From: Desulfobacula sp.
GTDB taxonomy: Bacteria; Desulfobacterota; Desulfobacteria; Desulfobacterales; Desulfobacteraceae
Assembly (NCBI RefSeq): GCF_030145145.1
Contig: NZ_JAQYWD010000024.1
Span: forward strand, 1-64,000
Length of the DNA: 64,000 nucleotides
Direction: 5' to 3'
A program made the translations under genes and the position numbers. The notes beneath the pieces were generated by a model that was not told the DNA's origin, did no database searches, and saw nothing but the letters and a program-made list of their open reading frames with translations. Positions within the stretch are counted from its first letter, which is position 1. The number at the start of each line of letters is the position of its first letter. This document shows positions 42,873 through 52,165 of the stretch, in pieces.

Positions 42873-43838
42873 TTGATTGAAGTTCAAAACCTGACCAAGT
42901 ACTATAAAGACTTCTGTGCTGTAAACAATATCAGCATGACCATCCGGAAAGGCGAAATTTTAGGCCTTCTGGGTCCAAACGGTGCTGGGAAGACAACAAC
43001 CTTAAGAATGTTAACCGGTTATTTCAAGCCGAGTTCAGGGTCAATAAAAATAAATGATTTCCAAATGCCGGACGATGCCATCCAGATCAAATCCATCATC
43101 GGATACTTACCTGAATCCGCCCCACTCTACCACAATATGCTGGTCTATGACTACCTGGAGTATGTTGCCAAACTAAAAGGCATTGTTGATAAGGAAAAGC
43201 GGTACGACCGATTCCTGCAATTATCAGATCTTTGCGGGTTGTCTGCCATTATGGATAAACCCATTGCCAATCTTTCAAAAGGATTGAAACAACGGGTGGG
43301 CCTGGCCCATGCCATGATGACGGATCCCCAGATTTTAATCCTGGATGAACCCACTTCCGGCCTGGACCCCAACCAGATTGCCGAAATAAGGGATATTATC
43401 AAAACCATCGGCAAAGAAAAAACCATTATTTTCTCTACCCATATTTTGCCGGAAGCAGAGGCAACCTGTGACAGGATTGTCATTATCAATCGAGGAAGCG
43501 TGGTGGCCGATGATACAACCGCCCATCTCAAAGCGGGTGTCAAGCAGAATGCCATTCTCAAATTATCCCTTAAGGGTGCAGCAGAATCGGATGCCGCGGC
43601 CCTGCTGGGAGGGCTTAATTTAGACCTTGATGTTAAATCGGTTGAACCGGTTGAAGAAGGGCTTGTCTCCTTTGAGATCACACCGTCAGCGAACCGGACG
43701 GATGACCGGGATTTTCGACCGGATATCTACCTTAAAATAAAAGAGACCGACTGGATAATCACACAATTTACCAAAGAATCCCAGGCCCTTGAAAAAATAT
43801 TCCGGGAATTGACCAGTGAGGAAGCATACCCATCATGA
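42873..43838 (+). CDS. gldA: ABC transporter ATPase, Gld-type export system
   Basis: 321 residues, TTG start behind AAGGAGG. Walker A GPNGAGKTT at 34-42, signature LSKGLKQRVGLAHAM, Walker B ILILDEPTSGLDP. The C-terminal 80 residues are a regulatory extension. It overlaps the permease gene by four bases. Similar to GldA of gliding bacteria, but the same gene set is widespread in non-gliding bacteria. Confidence 0.88.
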   Translation: MIEVQNLTKYYKDFCAVNNISMTIRKGEILGLLGPNGAGKTTTLRMLTGYFKPSSGSIKINDFQMPDDAIQIKSIIGYLPESAPLYHNMLVYDYLEYVAKLKGIVDKEKRYDRFLQLSDLCGLSAIMDKPIANLSKGLKQRVGLAHAMMTDPQILILDEPTSGLDPNQIAEIRDIIKTIGKEKTIIFSTHILPEAEATCDRIVIINRGSVVADDTTAHLKAGVKQNAILKLSLKGAAESDAAALLGGLNLDLDVKSVEPVEEGLVSFEITPSANRTDDRDFRPDIYLKIKETDWIITQFTKESQALEKIFRELTSEEAYPS

Positions 43839-44539
43839 AACAGATAAAAACCATTGCTATTAAGGAATTCAAAGATTATTTCATTTCACCCATTGCCTAT
43901 ATTGTGATATCGTTATTTCTCATCGTAACTGGGTGGTTTTTCTTTTCAACTTTTTTTATTTTTGGCCGGGCAGATTTAAGGGATTTTTTCTCTCTGCTGC
44001 CCATTATTTTTTCATTTATCATCCCCGCCATTACCATGCGGTTGTTTTCCGAAGAAAAGAATGTCGGCTCCTATGAGACGCTGTTAACCATGCCGGTATC
44101 TTTTACGGATATTGCCCTGGGTAAATTTTTTGCCGCGACATTGTTTACAGCTTCCATGCTGATCCCAACCCTTTCTTACCCGATTTTTATCACCTTTATC
44201 GGCCAGGTGGATCCGGGGCCTGTGATCGGCGGATATCTGGGGGCTATTTTTCTTGCTGCTGCTTATTGTTCTCTGGGCCTGTTTGCTTCATCTCTGACAC
44301 GGAATCAAATCATTGCCTTCATCATTGGCTGTGCGCTGTGTTTTACCTTAACCATTCTTGACAAGCTCTTATTTTTCATGCCCACAAAGATCATTTCCGT
44401 CATAGAATACATTGGGGCCAACTCCCACTTCACAAATATTTCCCGGGGCATTATTGATTCCCGGGACATTCTTTATTTTGTGAGCGTGATCTTCATTTTT
44501 ATTTTTTCAACCTATATTGTCATGCATGAGAAGAACTAA
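43835..44539 (+). CDS. gldF: ABC-2 type permease, Gld-type export system
   Basis: 234 residues with six membrane segments, beginning IAIKEFKDYFISPIAYIVI and with LFSEEKNVGSYETLLTMPV, the conserved cytoplasmic loop of GldF-like permeases. Follows the ATPase gene with a four-base overlap. Confidence 0.87.
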   Translation: MKQIKTIAIKEFKDYFISPIAYIVISLFLIVTGWFFFSTFFIFGRADLRDFFSLLPIIFSFIIPAITMRLFSEEKNVGSYETLLTMPVSFTDIALGKFFAATLFTASMLIPTLSYPIFITFIGQVDPGPVIGGYLGAIFLAAAYCSLGLFASSLTRNQIIAFIIGCALCFTLTILDKLLFFMPTKIISVIEYIGANSHFTNISRGIIDSRDILYFVSVIFIFIFSTYIVMHEKN

Positions 44540-44548
44540 GGAGAAACA

Positions 44549-46720
44549 ATGGGACAGTTTTCAGTGAAAGAAAAATATTTTAAATTTATAATATATCTGG
44601 TGGTCATTGTATTGGTAAATATTGTCGGGATCACCCTGTTTTTCAGGGCGGACCTGACAAGCGATAAGATTTATTCCCTGTCACCGGCCAGTACAGATGT
44701 TGTGGAAACCCTGTCAGAACCCTTGACCATAAAGGTATTTTTCTCAAAAGACCTGCCGGCACCCCACAACAATACGGCACGATACCTCCGGGACCTTTTG
44801 GAAGAATATGCGGCAAGGGGGGGCAAACTCTTTAATTATACCTTTTATAATGTCACAATGGAAGAAGGCGCCCTGACACAAAAAACCGATGAAAACCGAG
44901 ACCTGGCCAAAGATTACGGCATACAACCCGTACAGATCCGGATCATGGAAAATGATGAAGTCAAATTTAAAAAAGCCTATATGGGACTGGTCATTATCCA
45001 CGGAGACCTGATTGAAAAAATTGAAGCCATTACCTCAACCGATGGCCTTGAATTTCAGCTGACCACGGCTATCCAGAAGATGAACAACAAAGTCAGCGCC
45101 TTGTTACAGCTGGATGAACGAGTCAATGTCACGATGTATTTATCCTCTTCTCTCAATACCATCGCCCCCCTGATTGGTCTTGACAATCTGCCCCTGCTGG
45201 GCAAAGCGGTATCAGATACGATTCAACAGCTCAATCAAAAAAGCCTGGGTATTCTTGAATTCAAACAGGTGGATATCAGCCGCAAACCAGAGCTGGATAC
45301 CCTGGGAAAGAAATTCAATTTAATGGCCTTGTCATGGCCTGCCATTCCTGAAAAAAAAATCAAGGCCGGGCATGGGGCTGCCGGACTTGTCATTGATTTT
45401 AAAGGCAACACCACCACCCTGCCCCTGATCAGTGTCATGGAACTTCCCATCATCGGCACCACCTATCAAATGGTTGACCCGGTTGCCCTGGAAGAAGACC
45501 TCAACGCCGTTGTGGAAAAACTGATTGGTATTAATAAGGATATCGGGGTCCTGGCGGGTCACGGTGCCCATTCACTCATGCCGGACAGAATGGCCATGAT
45601 GCAGGGCAGGCCTTCCCAGGCGATGCAGGTCTTTAACACGCTTGTGTCTTCCCGGTATTCCATTAAACCCATTGATTTAAAGGATGGAGCAATCCCGGAT
45701 GGGTTAAACTGCCTGATTCTTCCCAGACCCACCCAGAAATTTTCAGCATATGAATTATTCCAGATTGACCAGGCATTGATGAAAGGCACCAACATTGCGT
45801 TTATCCTGGACGCGTTTAATGAAATCATGCCCCAGCAAGGTGGCATGGGGATGCCGCCAAGGTATGAGCCCATTGACACCGGCCTGGAAAAACTGTTGAC
45901 CCATTATGGGGTCAATATTAAAAAAGCCTATGTGTTGGACAAAAATGCCTATTCCCACCAGGCACCCCAAAATATGGGCGGCGGTGAACAAATCATTTAT
46001 TTTGCCCCCATGTTAAAAGAGGCATCCATCAATAATACGCCCCATTTCATGGACAATATCAAAGGGCTCGTGGCCATGCAGATTTCCCCCCTTGAACTTG
46101 TGACAAAGAACATTGATACCACAAAGGTTGTGGCCACCCGACTATTGTCTTCATCTGATGAATCCTGGCTGATGGAAGGAATGATCAATTTAAACCCCAT
46201 GTTTATCCGACCGCCGGACGCCCAGGAGGAGTTGACGTCCTATGATCTGGCCTATCTGCTTGAAGGCAGGTTCACAAGCTTCTTTAAAGGCAAAACCATC
46301 CCTGAAAGGGAGATGGGAGAAAAAGACATTAAAGAAGACAACAAAGATGGCGACGATCAAACGTTTGAAGGGTTTACGGCAAGCCATACCTTCCTTGAGA
46401 CTTCCAAGCCGGCCAAAGTGTTCGTTCTTCCCTGCTCCCAGATGCTTCAGGACAACATGCTGGACCCTGAAGGCCGATCCAGCAACGCCACATTTATTTT
46501 AAACGTCATTGACCATCTCAATGGGGAAGATAAAATCGCCCAGTTAAGAAGCAAACAGCAAACATTTAATCCCATTGTCCAGACCTCGCCGTTTGCCAGG
46601 GCCATTATCAAGGCCTTTAATATTATCGCGCTGCCCATTTTTGTCATCCTGTTCGGACTGGGTGTCCTGGCCAAAAGAACCGCCAGAAAAAAGAAAATCG
46701 CCAACAGATTTAATGTTTAA
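44549..46720 (+). CDS. gldG: GldG-like ABC-type auxiliary protein
   Basis: 723 residues. One membrane helix near the N-terminus, a large extracytoplasmic region with the conserved RADLTSDKIYSLSPA start of the Gldg family, and a second helix near the C-terminus (IIALPIFVILFGLGVLA) before a basic tail. The family acts together with the GldA/GldF pair; the exported substrate is unknown. Transcribed with its neighbours: nine bases after gldF and 13 bases before the DUF4340 gene. Confidence 0.85.
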   Translation: MGQFSVKEKYFKFIIYLVVIVLVNIVGITLFFRADLTSDKIYSLSPASTDVVETLSEPLTIKVFFSKDLPAPHNNTARYLRDLLEEYAARGGKLFNYTFYNVTMEEGALTQKTDENRDLAKDYGIQPVQIRIMENDEVKFKKAYMGLVIIHGDLIEKIEAITSTDGLEFQLTTAIQKMNNKVSALLQLDERVNVTMYLSSSLNTIAPLIGLDNLPLLGKAVSDTIQQLNQKSLGILEFKQVDISRKPELDTLGKKFNLMALSWPAIPEKKIKAGHGAAGLVIDFKGNTTTLPLISVMELPIIGTTYQMVDPVALEEDLNAVVEKLIGINKDIGVLAGHGAHSLMPDRMAMMQGRPSQAMQVFNTLVSSRYSIKPIDLKDGAIPDGLNCLILPRPTQKFSAYELFQIDQALMKGTNIAFILDAFNEIMPQQGGMGMPPRYEPIDTGLEKLLTHYGVNIKKAYVLDKNAYSHQAPQNMGGGEQIIYFAPMLKEASINNTPHFMDNIKGLVAMQISPLELVTKNIDTTKVVATRLLSSSDESWLMEGMINLNPMFIRPPDAQEELTSYDLAYLLEGRFTSFFKGKTIPEREMGEKDIKEDNKDGDDQTFEGFTASHTFLETSKPAKVFVLPCSQMLQDNMLDPEGRSSNATFILNVIDHLNGEDKIAQLRSKQQTFNPIVQTSPFARAIIKAFNIIALPIFVILFGLGVLAKRTARKKKIANRFNV

Positions 46721-46733
46721 GGGGAATGAACCG

Positions 46734-47690
46734 ATGAAAAAAGAATACCTGATACTCTTGGCACTTATCGTTATACTCAGTGCCTATCTTTTTTTGCATA
46801 ACACCAACAAGGACCATTACACACTGCCTGAAATTCCAAAGATGGATGTCGCAAAAATTACCGGGTTCACTCTGGACAAACGAGACGGGTCCATAACGTT
46901 TAAGAAAAAAGGACCCCACTGGACATTGACCGACAAAGACTATCTTGCAGATCCCCCGGCTGTGAAAAACATGCTGGATACCCTGAAAACATTAAAACTG
47001 ACCGCCTTGGTGTCTGAAAAAGGAGACCTGAAACGATACGAACTGGATGATGAAAATCATATCCGGGTCAAGGTATCAGAAGGCGCAAAAACCGTTTTCG
47101 AACTGACCCTGGGCAGAATTGCACCATCCCTTAACCATACCTTTGTCATGTTGACCAATGATGGAAACATCTACCATGCCAATGGCAGTTTCAGGTCCTA
47201 TTTCAATAAGACCGAAGATGATTTCAGGGACAAAAAAGTAATGGAATTCAAAACAGCATCCATACACCGGTTTTCCATTGAAAAAGATGGCGTGTCCAAA
47301 ACACTGGTGTCTAAAGAGGAAAAAAAGGACAACCAACAGACCGCCATTACCTGGCATTTTGAGGATGGCACATCAGCAGACCAGGAAAAGGTCTCAAACC
47401 TGCTGTCGGCTCTTTCATTCCTGGAATGTGAAACATATGTGGGTGCCTTGCCCAAAGATGAACTGGGAAAAACCCCCCTCCTGTGCAGAATCCGTCTTGA
47501 AAATACAGACAAGCCGGAGTTAACGCTTTTTAAAACGGGTGATGAAGATTCGGTAATGGGACTGTCTTCAATGAATGATGATACCTTTGTGCTGAGTCAA
47601 TTTAACAGCAAAGAAATTGTGTCGGATATCGACACAATTTTAGGGATCATCAAGAATGAAGAAAACAAGGACCAAGAAAATAAAGAGTGA
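46734..47690 (+). CDS. DUF4340 protein
   Basis: 318 residues from the ATG at 46734 (AAGGGGAAT upstream); a longer frame that runs into gldG lacks support. One N-terminal membrane helix (about 5-23), then an extracytoplasmic region with repeated beta-rich DUF4340 units (TGFTLDKRDGSITFKKKG; later HRFSIEKDGVSKTLV). Always found beside gldA-F-G genes, so it is probably an accessory part of the same export system. Confidence 0.87.
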   Translation: MKKEYLILLALIVILSAYLFLHNTNKDHYTLPEIPKMDVAKITGFTLDKRDGSITFKKKGPHWTLTDKDYLADPPAVKNMLDTLKTLKLTALVSEKGDLKRYELDDENHIRVKVSEGAKTVFELTLGRIAPSLNHTFVMLTNDGNIYHANGSFRSYFNKTEDDFRDKKVMEFKTASIHRFSIEKDGVSKTLVSKEEKKDNQQTAITWHFEDGTSADQEKVSNLLSALSFLECETYVGALPKDELGKTPLLCRIRLENTDKPELTLFKTGDEDSVMGLSSMNDDTFVLSQFNSKEIVSDIDTILGIIKNEENKDQENKE

Positions 47691-48409
47691 ATCCTTTTTT
47701 CAAAGCAGCCTATCAACCCTACAAATGGATCATTGTCATTCCCTTTGTTTTCATTGTGACCATGGTCCTGGGGTTGATGTCCATTTTAACAGGCCTCCTG
47801 TTCAAACAGGAGGCCGTTAATTATATTGCCATTATCTGGTCAAGGCTGTGTTGTGCCATTATTCCCTTGAAGGTGACACTCCAGGGCAAAAAAAACTATA
47901 GCAAAAACCGGTCCTATGTGGTGGTGGCAAACCACCAGAGCATGACAGATATCCCGGCGATTCACGGTCATCTTGGCTTAAATATAAAATGGATCATGAA
48001 AAAAGAACTGGGCCGTATCCCTGTTTTCGGATCGGCCTGTCATTACCTCGGCTGCATTTATGTTGACCGGACCAATCATGATGCCGCCATAAAATCCATT
48101 GAAGCCGCCAAAAAGAAATTGTCCGGAAAGGCCTGTGTGCTCTTTTTTGCCGAAGGAACCAGAAGCCGGGATGGGCGGGTGATGGCCTTTAAAAAAGGCG
48201 CATTCAACTTTGCCTGTGAAACGGGTCTGCCCATATTGCCGGTGACCATTAAAAATTCCTTTCAGGTGCTGCCTTCTGATTCCCTTGATCTTACACCCGG
48301 TACCATTGAGATTATTGTTCATCAACCGGTTTATATTTTCAAGCACCACATGGATCACCTTGACGATATCATAGCGCAGACACGGCAGTTGATTGCCAGT
48401 GCACTTTAA
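47687..48409 (+). CDS. plsC: 1-acyl-sn-glycerol-3-phosphate acyltransferase
   Basis: 240 residues. Acyltransferase motif NHQSMTD (HX4D), the substrate-binding FFAEGTRSRDG and PILPVTI are all in place, with a hydrophobic N-terminal anchor. The enzyme makes phosphatidic acid from lysophosphatidic acid. Its GTG start overlaps the DUF4340 stop. Confidence 0.92.
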   Translation: MNPFFKAAYQPYKWIIVIPFVFIVTMVLGLMSILTGLLFKQEAVNYIAIIWSRLCCAIIPLKVTLQGKKNYSKNRSYVVVANHQSMTDIPAIHGHLGLNIKWIMKKELGRIPVFGSACHYLGCIYVDRTNHDAAIKSIEAAKKKLSGKACVLFFAEGTRSRDGRVMAFKKGAFNFACETGLPILPVTIKNSFQVLPSDSLDLTPGTIEIIVHQPVYIFKHHMDHLDDIIAQTRQLIASAL

Positions 48410-48672
48410 GGGACTCGGAAATAAACAATCACTCCACTTTCATTCCCCTTTCCGCCATTTCCATCCACGATGCCTGGACAAGCCTTGGCAACAGATCGAT
48501 GCCACTTTAAATTATACTGAAACCGGATGAGAACCCAAATTTAATAAATCACCTCCATTTCAACCCCTTTTCACCCTATGTGCTATCTTCACCGGTTAAT
48601 AGCGGATATTCATTTTTATTTAAAAAAGAATTTGTTTTTTTTACTTGATAAGTCTATATTTTTCGTATAGAT

Positions 48673-48697
48673 GTGGAGTTATGTGGTAGAAAGTGGA
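48673..48697 (+). promoter_or_regulatory. MraZ-type operator repeats
   Basis: Three GTGGW pentamers at 48673, 48683 and 48693, separated by five bases, thus exactly ten bases apart and on one face of the helix. They lie 33 bases before mraZ. MraZ binds pentamer repeats of this kind (with a 5-base spacer) ahead of its own gene, so the operon is probably autoregulated. Confidence 0.65.
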
Positions 48698-48729
48698 TAG
48701 GTTCATCTATTTTAAGAAGGCTTAAACAA

Positions 48730-49170
48730 GTGTTTCGATCAAGCTCCTTTCATACAATTGATTCCAAAGGCCGGGTGATTATCCCGTCAAGGTTCAGGGA
48801 TGCCCTGCGAACGGATAAATTCTATGGGGCCATGATCTCAAACAAGGACGACTGTTTATACGCGTATGCTTTAAGTGAATGGGAAAAGGTTGAATCCAGG
48901 ATTTTATCGGCAAAAACCAGTGCCATGGCGAATTTTAGAAGATTTTTCCTGGGCAATTCCTGTGAATGTCAGTGTGACAAGCAGGATCGTATCCTGATCC
49001 CTAAAAATTTAAGAGAATATGCAAAACTTGAGAAAGATATTGTTCTTGTGGGCAATCTGGATCGATTTGAGATCTGGAATCGGGATCAATGGAACACGGT
49101 CAACAAACGAATGGAGCAGGAACTCAAAAAAGAGGAAGTTAAAGAAGAAATCGCTTCCCTTGGGTTGTAG
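48730..49170 (+). CDS. mraZ: transcriptional regulator MraZ
   Basis: 146 residues from the GTG at 48730 (AAGAAGG upstream). This gives the usual start VFRSSSFHTIDSKGRVIIPSRF; the longer frame from 48673 would put coding over the operator. The second half carries another SpoVT/AbrB unit (CDKQDRILIPKNLREYAKL). First gene of the dcw cluster, three bases before rsmH. Confidence 0.93.
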   Translation: MFRSSSFHTIDSKGRVIIPSRFRDALRTDKFYGAMISNKDDCLYAYALSEWEKVESRILSAKTSAMANFRRFFLGNSCECQCDKQDRILIPKNLREYAKLEKDIVLVGNLDRFEIWNRDQWNTVNKRMEQELKKEEVKEEIASLGL

Positions 49171-49172
49171 CA

Positions 49173-50111
49173 ATGGGCTTTGAGCATACGTCTGTAATGC
49201 CTCAAGAGGTGAATGAACACCAGAACCTTAAACCCGGAAACATTTGTGTGGATTGTACTCTGGGCGGGGCGGGTCATGCGCTTGCAACCCTGAAGGCGAT
49301 CCTCCCTGATGGAATGCTCATCGGCATTGATCAGGATCTGGATGCCATTGACCATGCAAAAAAAATATTAGATCCGTTCAAAAAAAATGTGCGGTTGGTT
49401 CACAGCAATTTTTCCGATCTGCCACAAATTCTGAACGATAACGGGATAACCGGTGTCAATTCCATCCTCCTTGACTTAGGATTTTCGCTGAACCAACTGA
49501 AAAACGGCAACCGTGGATTTAGTTTTAACAAGAATGAACCATTGGATATGCGAATGGATATTCGAAATGATCTGACAGCCCATGAGATTGTCAATTCATT
49601 CCCAGAGGATGAATTGGTCACACTTTTCTTTAAATTTGGTGAAGAAAAATTTTCACGGCGGATTGCAAAAAAAATTGTGGAACACAGAAGACACACCCCC
49701 ATTCAGACCAGTGCGGAACTGGCACAGATTGTGACAAAGGCCATCCCGGCAAAATTTGTATACAGCCAGCGCATCCACCCTGCCACAAGGGTCTTCCAGG
49801 CCTTAAGGATTGCCGTCAACAGGGAACTTGAACGGCTTGAACAGTTTATGGCCATCGTGCCGTCCCTTTTGCTAACCGGAGGGCGGCTTTGTGTGATCTC
49901 CTTCCATTCCCTGGAAGACCGGATTGTAAAACAGGCATTACGAAAATTTGAGGCGGGATGCACCTGCCCAAAGGAACTGCCCGTCTGTTTGTGCGGATTT
50001 GTCCCCCAGATGAGGTCCGTCTTCCGGCGACCATTGATACCGACAAAAGAAGAAATCAGTGCCAACCCCATGGCCAGAAGCTCAAAATTAAGGGTAGCGC
50101 AAAAGGTGTAA
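49173..50111 (+). CDS. rsmH: 16S rRNA m4C1402 methyltransferase RsmH
   Basis: 312 residues. Has HTSVMPQEV, VDCTLGGAGHA (SAM site), ILLDLGFSLNQL, RRHTPIQTSAEL, RVFQALRIAVN and CVISFHSLEDRIVK, all typical. Position behind mraZ is conserved. Confidence 0.96.
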   Translation: MGFEHTSVMPQEVNEHQNLKPGNICVDCTLGGAGHALATLKAILPDGMLIGIDQDLDAIDHAKKILDPFKKNVRLVHSNFSDLPQILNDNGITGVNSILLDLGFSLNQLKNGNRGFSFNKNEPLDMRMDIRNDLTAHEIVNSFPEDELVTLFFKFGEEKFSRRIAKKIVEHRRHTPIQTSAELAQIVTKAIPAKFVYSQRIHPATRVFQALRIAVNRELERLEQFMAIVPSLLLTGGRLCVISFHSLEDRIVKQALRKFEAGCTCPKELPVCLCGFVPQMRSVFRRPLIPTKEEISANPMARSSKLRVAQKV

Positions 50112-50114
50112 CCC

Positions 50115-50432
50115 ATGACCATTACAAATAACATAGCCCCAAAAGCAGTCGCCCAACAGAAGGCCGGGTTTCCCTGGATGATCGCCATCTGCCTTATTTT
50201 TTGCGAGCTTCTGGTGCACACCTGGGTCAGGACAGAGTCCACCCATACCATTTTACGCGTGTCCGAAGCCCAGGAACGCTATATCCAGAAAATGTCGTAC
50301 CACAAGGCCCTGTCTATGGAAAGAGACCGGTTAAAATCCGATGGCCGAATTACCCGGATTGCAAAAACCAGGCTAAACCTTTCCATCGACACCTTGGATC
50401 AAACCATTTATCTTTCAGGGGAAGACGGTTAA
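50115..50432 (+). CDS. ftsL: cell division protein FtsL
   Basis: 105 residues with a single membrane segment (about 17-34) followed by a coiled-coil-like periplasmic part. Assigned mainly from position between rsmH and ftsI, since FtsL is poorly conserved. The stop overlaps the ftsI start (TAATG). Confidence 0.75.
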   Translation: MTITNNIAPKAVAQQKAGFPWMIAICLIFCELLVHTWVRTESTHTILRVSEAQERYIQKMSYHKALSMERDRLKSDGRITRIAKTRLNLSIDTLDQTIYLSGEDG

Positions 50433-52165
50433 TGTCAAAGGATTTAAACAAAGGGATGAGATACCGTATCATTATCGTTCAGGTTCTGATGGGTCTCTTT
50501 ATTTTTCTTTTAGGGGTCAAATCCTTTGATATTCAAATTTTCAAAGCCAAGGGACTGGCTGAAAAAGCGGAAAATGAGTATGTCAAACATATCACCATCA
50601 AAGGGGAAAGAGGTCAAATTCTAGACAGAAACATGAACAAACTGGCCACCAGTATTGATGCCATATCCATTACGGCCTGTCCTTCAAAAATCAAAAACCC
50701 GGAAGCGGTCGCCCAGCAAGTTTCCACCCAATTGGATATGGATCAAAAAAAACTTCAAACCACCCTTTCCTCCAACCGCATGTTTGCCTGGGTGGCCCAG
50801 AAAATTTCTCCGGATGAGGCCAATAAAATTCGACAATTGCACCTGAAAGAAATTTATTTTGAAAATGATGCCAAGCGGTTTTACCCGAACAGAACCCTTG
50901 CCGCCCAGGTCATCGGGTTTACGGGATCAGAAGATTCCGGCCTGGAAGGTCTTGAGTTTAAATATAATGCGATTCTCGAAGGCCGTTCCGTGAAAATCAG
51001 GATAAAGCGGGATGGAAACGGGGGAATTCTCGATCTTGATAAAAAAAAGAGACCTGAGTTGAAAGGAAAATCCATTGTCCTGACCCTGGATAAAAAAATT
51101 CAATTCCTGACGGAAAAAACCCTGGAAAGAACCGTAAACGACCATCATGCGAAATCAGGGATGGCCCTGGTGATGAAACCCCAGACCGGTGAGTTTCTTT
51201 CCATTGCCCATTTCCCCAAATTCAATCCAAACAATTTCAAAGGTATCGACAGAGAAGTCTTCCGAAACCGTGCTGTCACAGATGCATTTGAACCGGGATC
51301 TGCCATGAAAATTTTTACGGCTGCTGCAGCACTTGAAAACGGATTGGCACCGAGATCCATCTTTTTTTGTGAGAACGGCACCTATAAAATCGGAACCTTC
51401 ACCATTCATGACACCCACCCCTATGACTGGCTTTCCATTAACCGGATCATCAAATTTTCAAGCAATATAGGGGCGGCAAAAATCGCCGCAACGATTGGTG
51501 ATAAGGCCTTGTACAATCATCTGGCCGCCTTTGGATTCGGAAAAAAAGCCCGGATCGGGTGTCCTGGAGAAACATCGGGTAATTTGATTCCCTATGGGCA
51601 ATGGTCGCGAATCGATGCCGGTGCCATCGCCTTTGGCCAGGGCGTTTCTGTTTCCGCCATACAATTAATCAGTGGTATCAGCGCCATTGCCAATGGGGGA
51701 AACCTGATGAAGCCCCTGTTGATAAAAGAAATCATCTCCAACAATGGCCAAGGTGTCACACGGTTTCATCCTGAAATAATCCGGCGGGTCGTTTCCTCAA
51801 AAACCGCTCACCAGGTCAAACAAATGATGCGCCTTGTGGTAGAAGAAGACGGTACCGGTACAAAAGCAGCCATGGACGGTTATACGGTTTGCGGCAAAAC
51901 AGGAACCGCTCAAAAAGCCATGGAGAACCGGAAAGGATATTCAAAGCATAACTACATCTCGGTTTTCGGTGGATTTGCACCTTTTGACACACCGGAATTA
52001 GCCATTTTGGTGGTAGTGGATGAGCCCAGAAAACAATATTATGGGGGAGATGTTGCCGCCCCTGCCTTTAAAACCATTATGGCCGAATCCTTTAATTATC
52101 TGAATATCCCCCCGGAAAAAAACACGCCCATGATCGCCTCATTATCCACTGGAGAAAAAAAATGA
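50432..52165 (+). CDS. ftsI: peptidoglycan transpeptidase FtsI (PBP3)
   Basis: 577 residues from the ATG at 50432; the frame is open further upstream into ftsL, but that is not coding. An N-terminal membrane helix, a pedestal domain, and the penicillin-binding domain with Ser290 in SAMK, SSN in FSSNIGAAK, and KTG at 489-491. No PASTA repeats follow. Makes septal cross-links with FtsW. Confidence 0.94.
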   Translation: MSKDLNKGMRYRIIIVQVLMGLFIFLLGVKSFDIQIFKAKGLAEKAENEYVKHITIKGERGQILDRNMNKLATSIDAISITACPSKIKNPEAVAQQVSTQLDMDQKKLQTTLSSNRMFAWVAQKISPDEANKIRQLHLKEIYFENDAKRFYPNRTLAAQVIGFTGSEDSGLEGLEFKYNAILEGRSVKIRIKRDGNGGILDLDKKKRPELKGKSIVLTLDKKIQFLTEKTLERTVNDHHAKSGMALVMKPQTGEFLSIAHFPKFNPNNFKGIDREVFRNRAVTDAFEPGSAMKIFTAAAALENGLAPRSIFFCENGTYKIGTFTIHDTHPYDWLSINRIIKFSSNIGAAKIAATIGDKALYNHLAAFGFGKKARIGCPGETSGNLIPYGQWSRIDAGAIAFGQGVSVSAIQLISGISAIANGGNLMKPLLIKEIISNNGQGVTRFHPEIIRRVVSSKTAHQVKQMMRLVVEEDGTGTKAAMDGYTVCGKTGTAQKAMENRKGYSKHNYISVFGGFAPFDTPELAILVVVDEPRKQYYGGDVAAPAFKTIMAESFNYLNIPPEKNTPMIASLSTGEKK

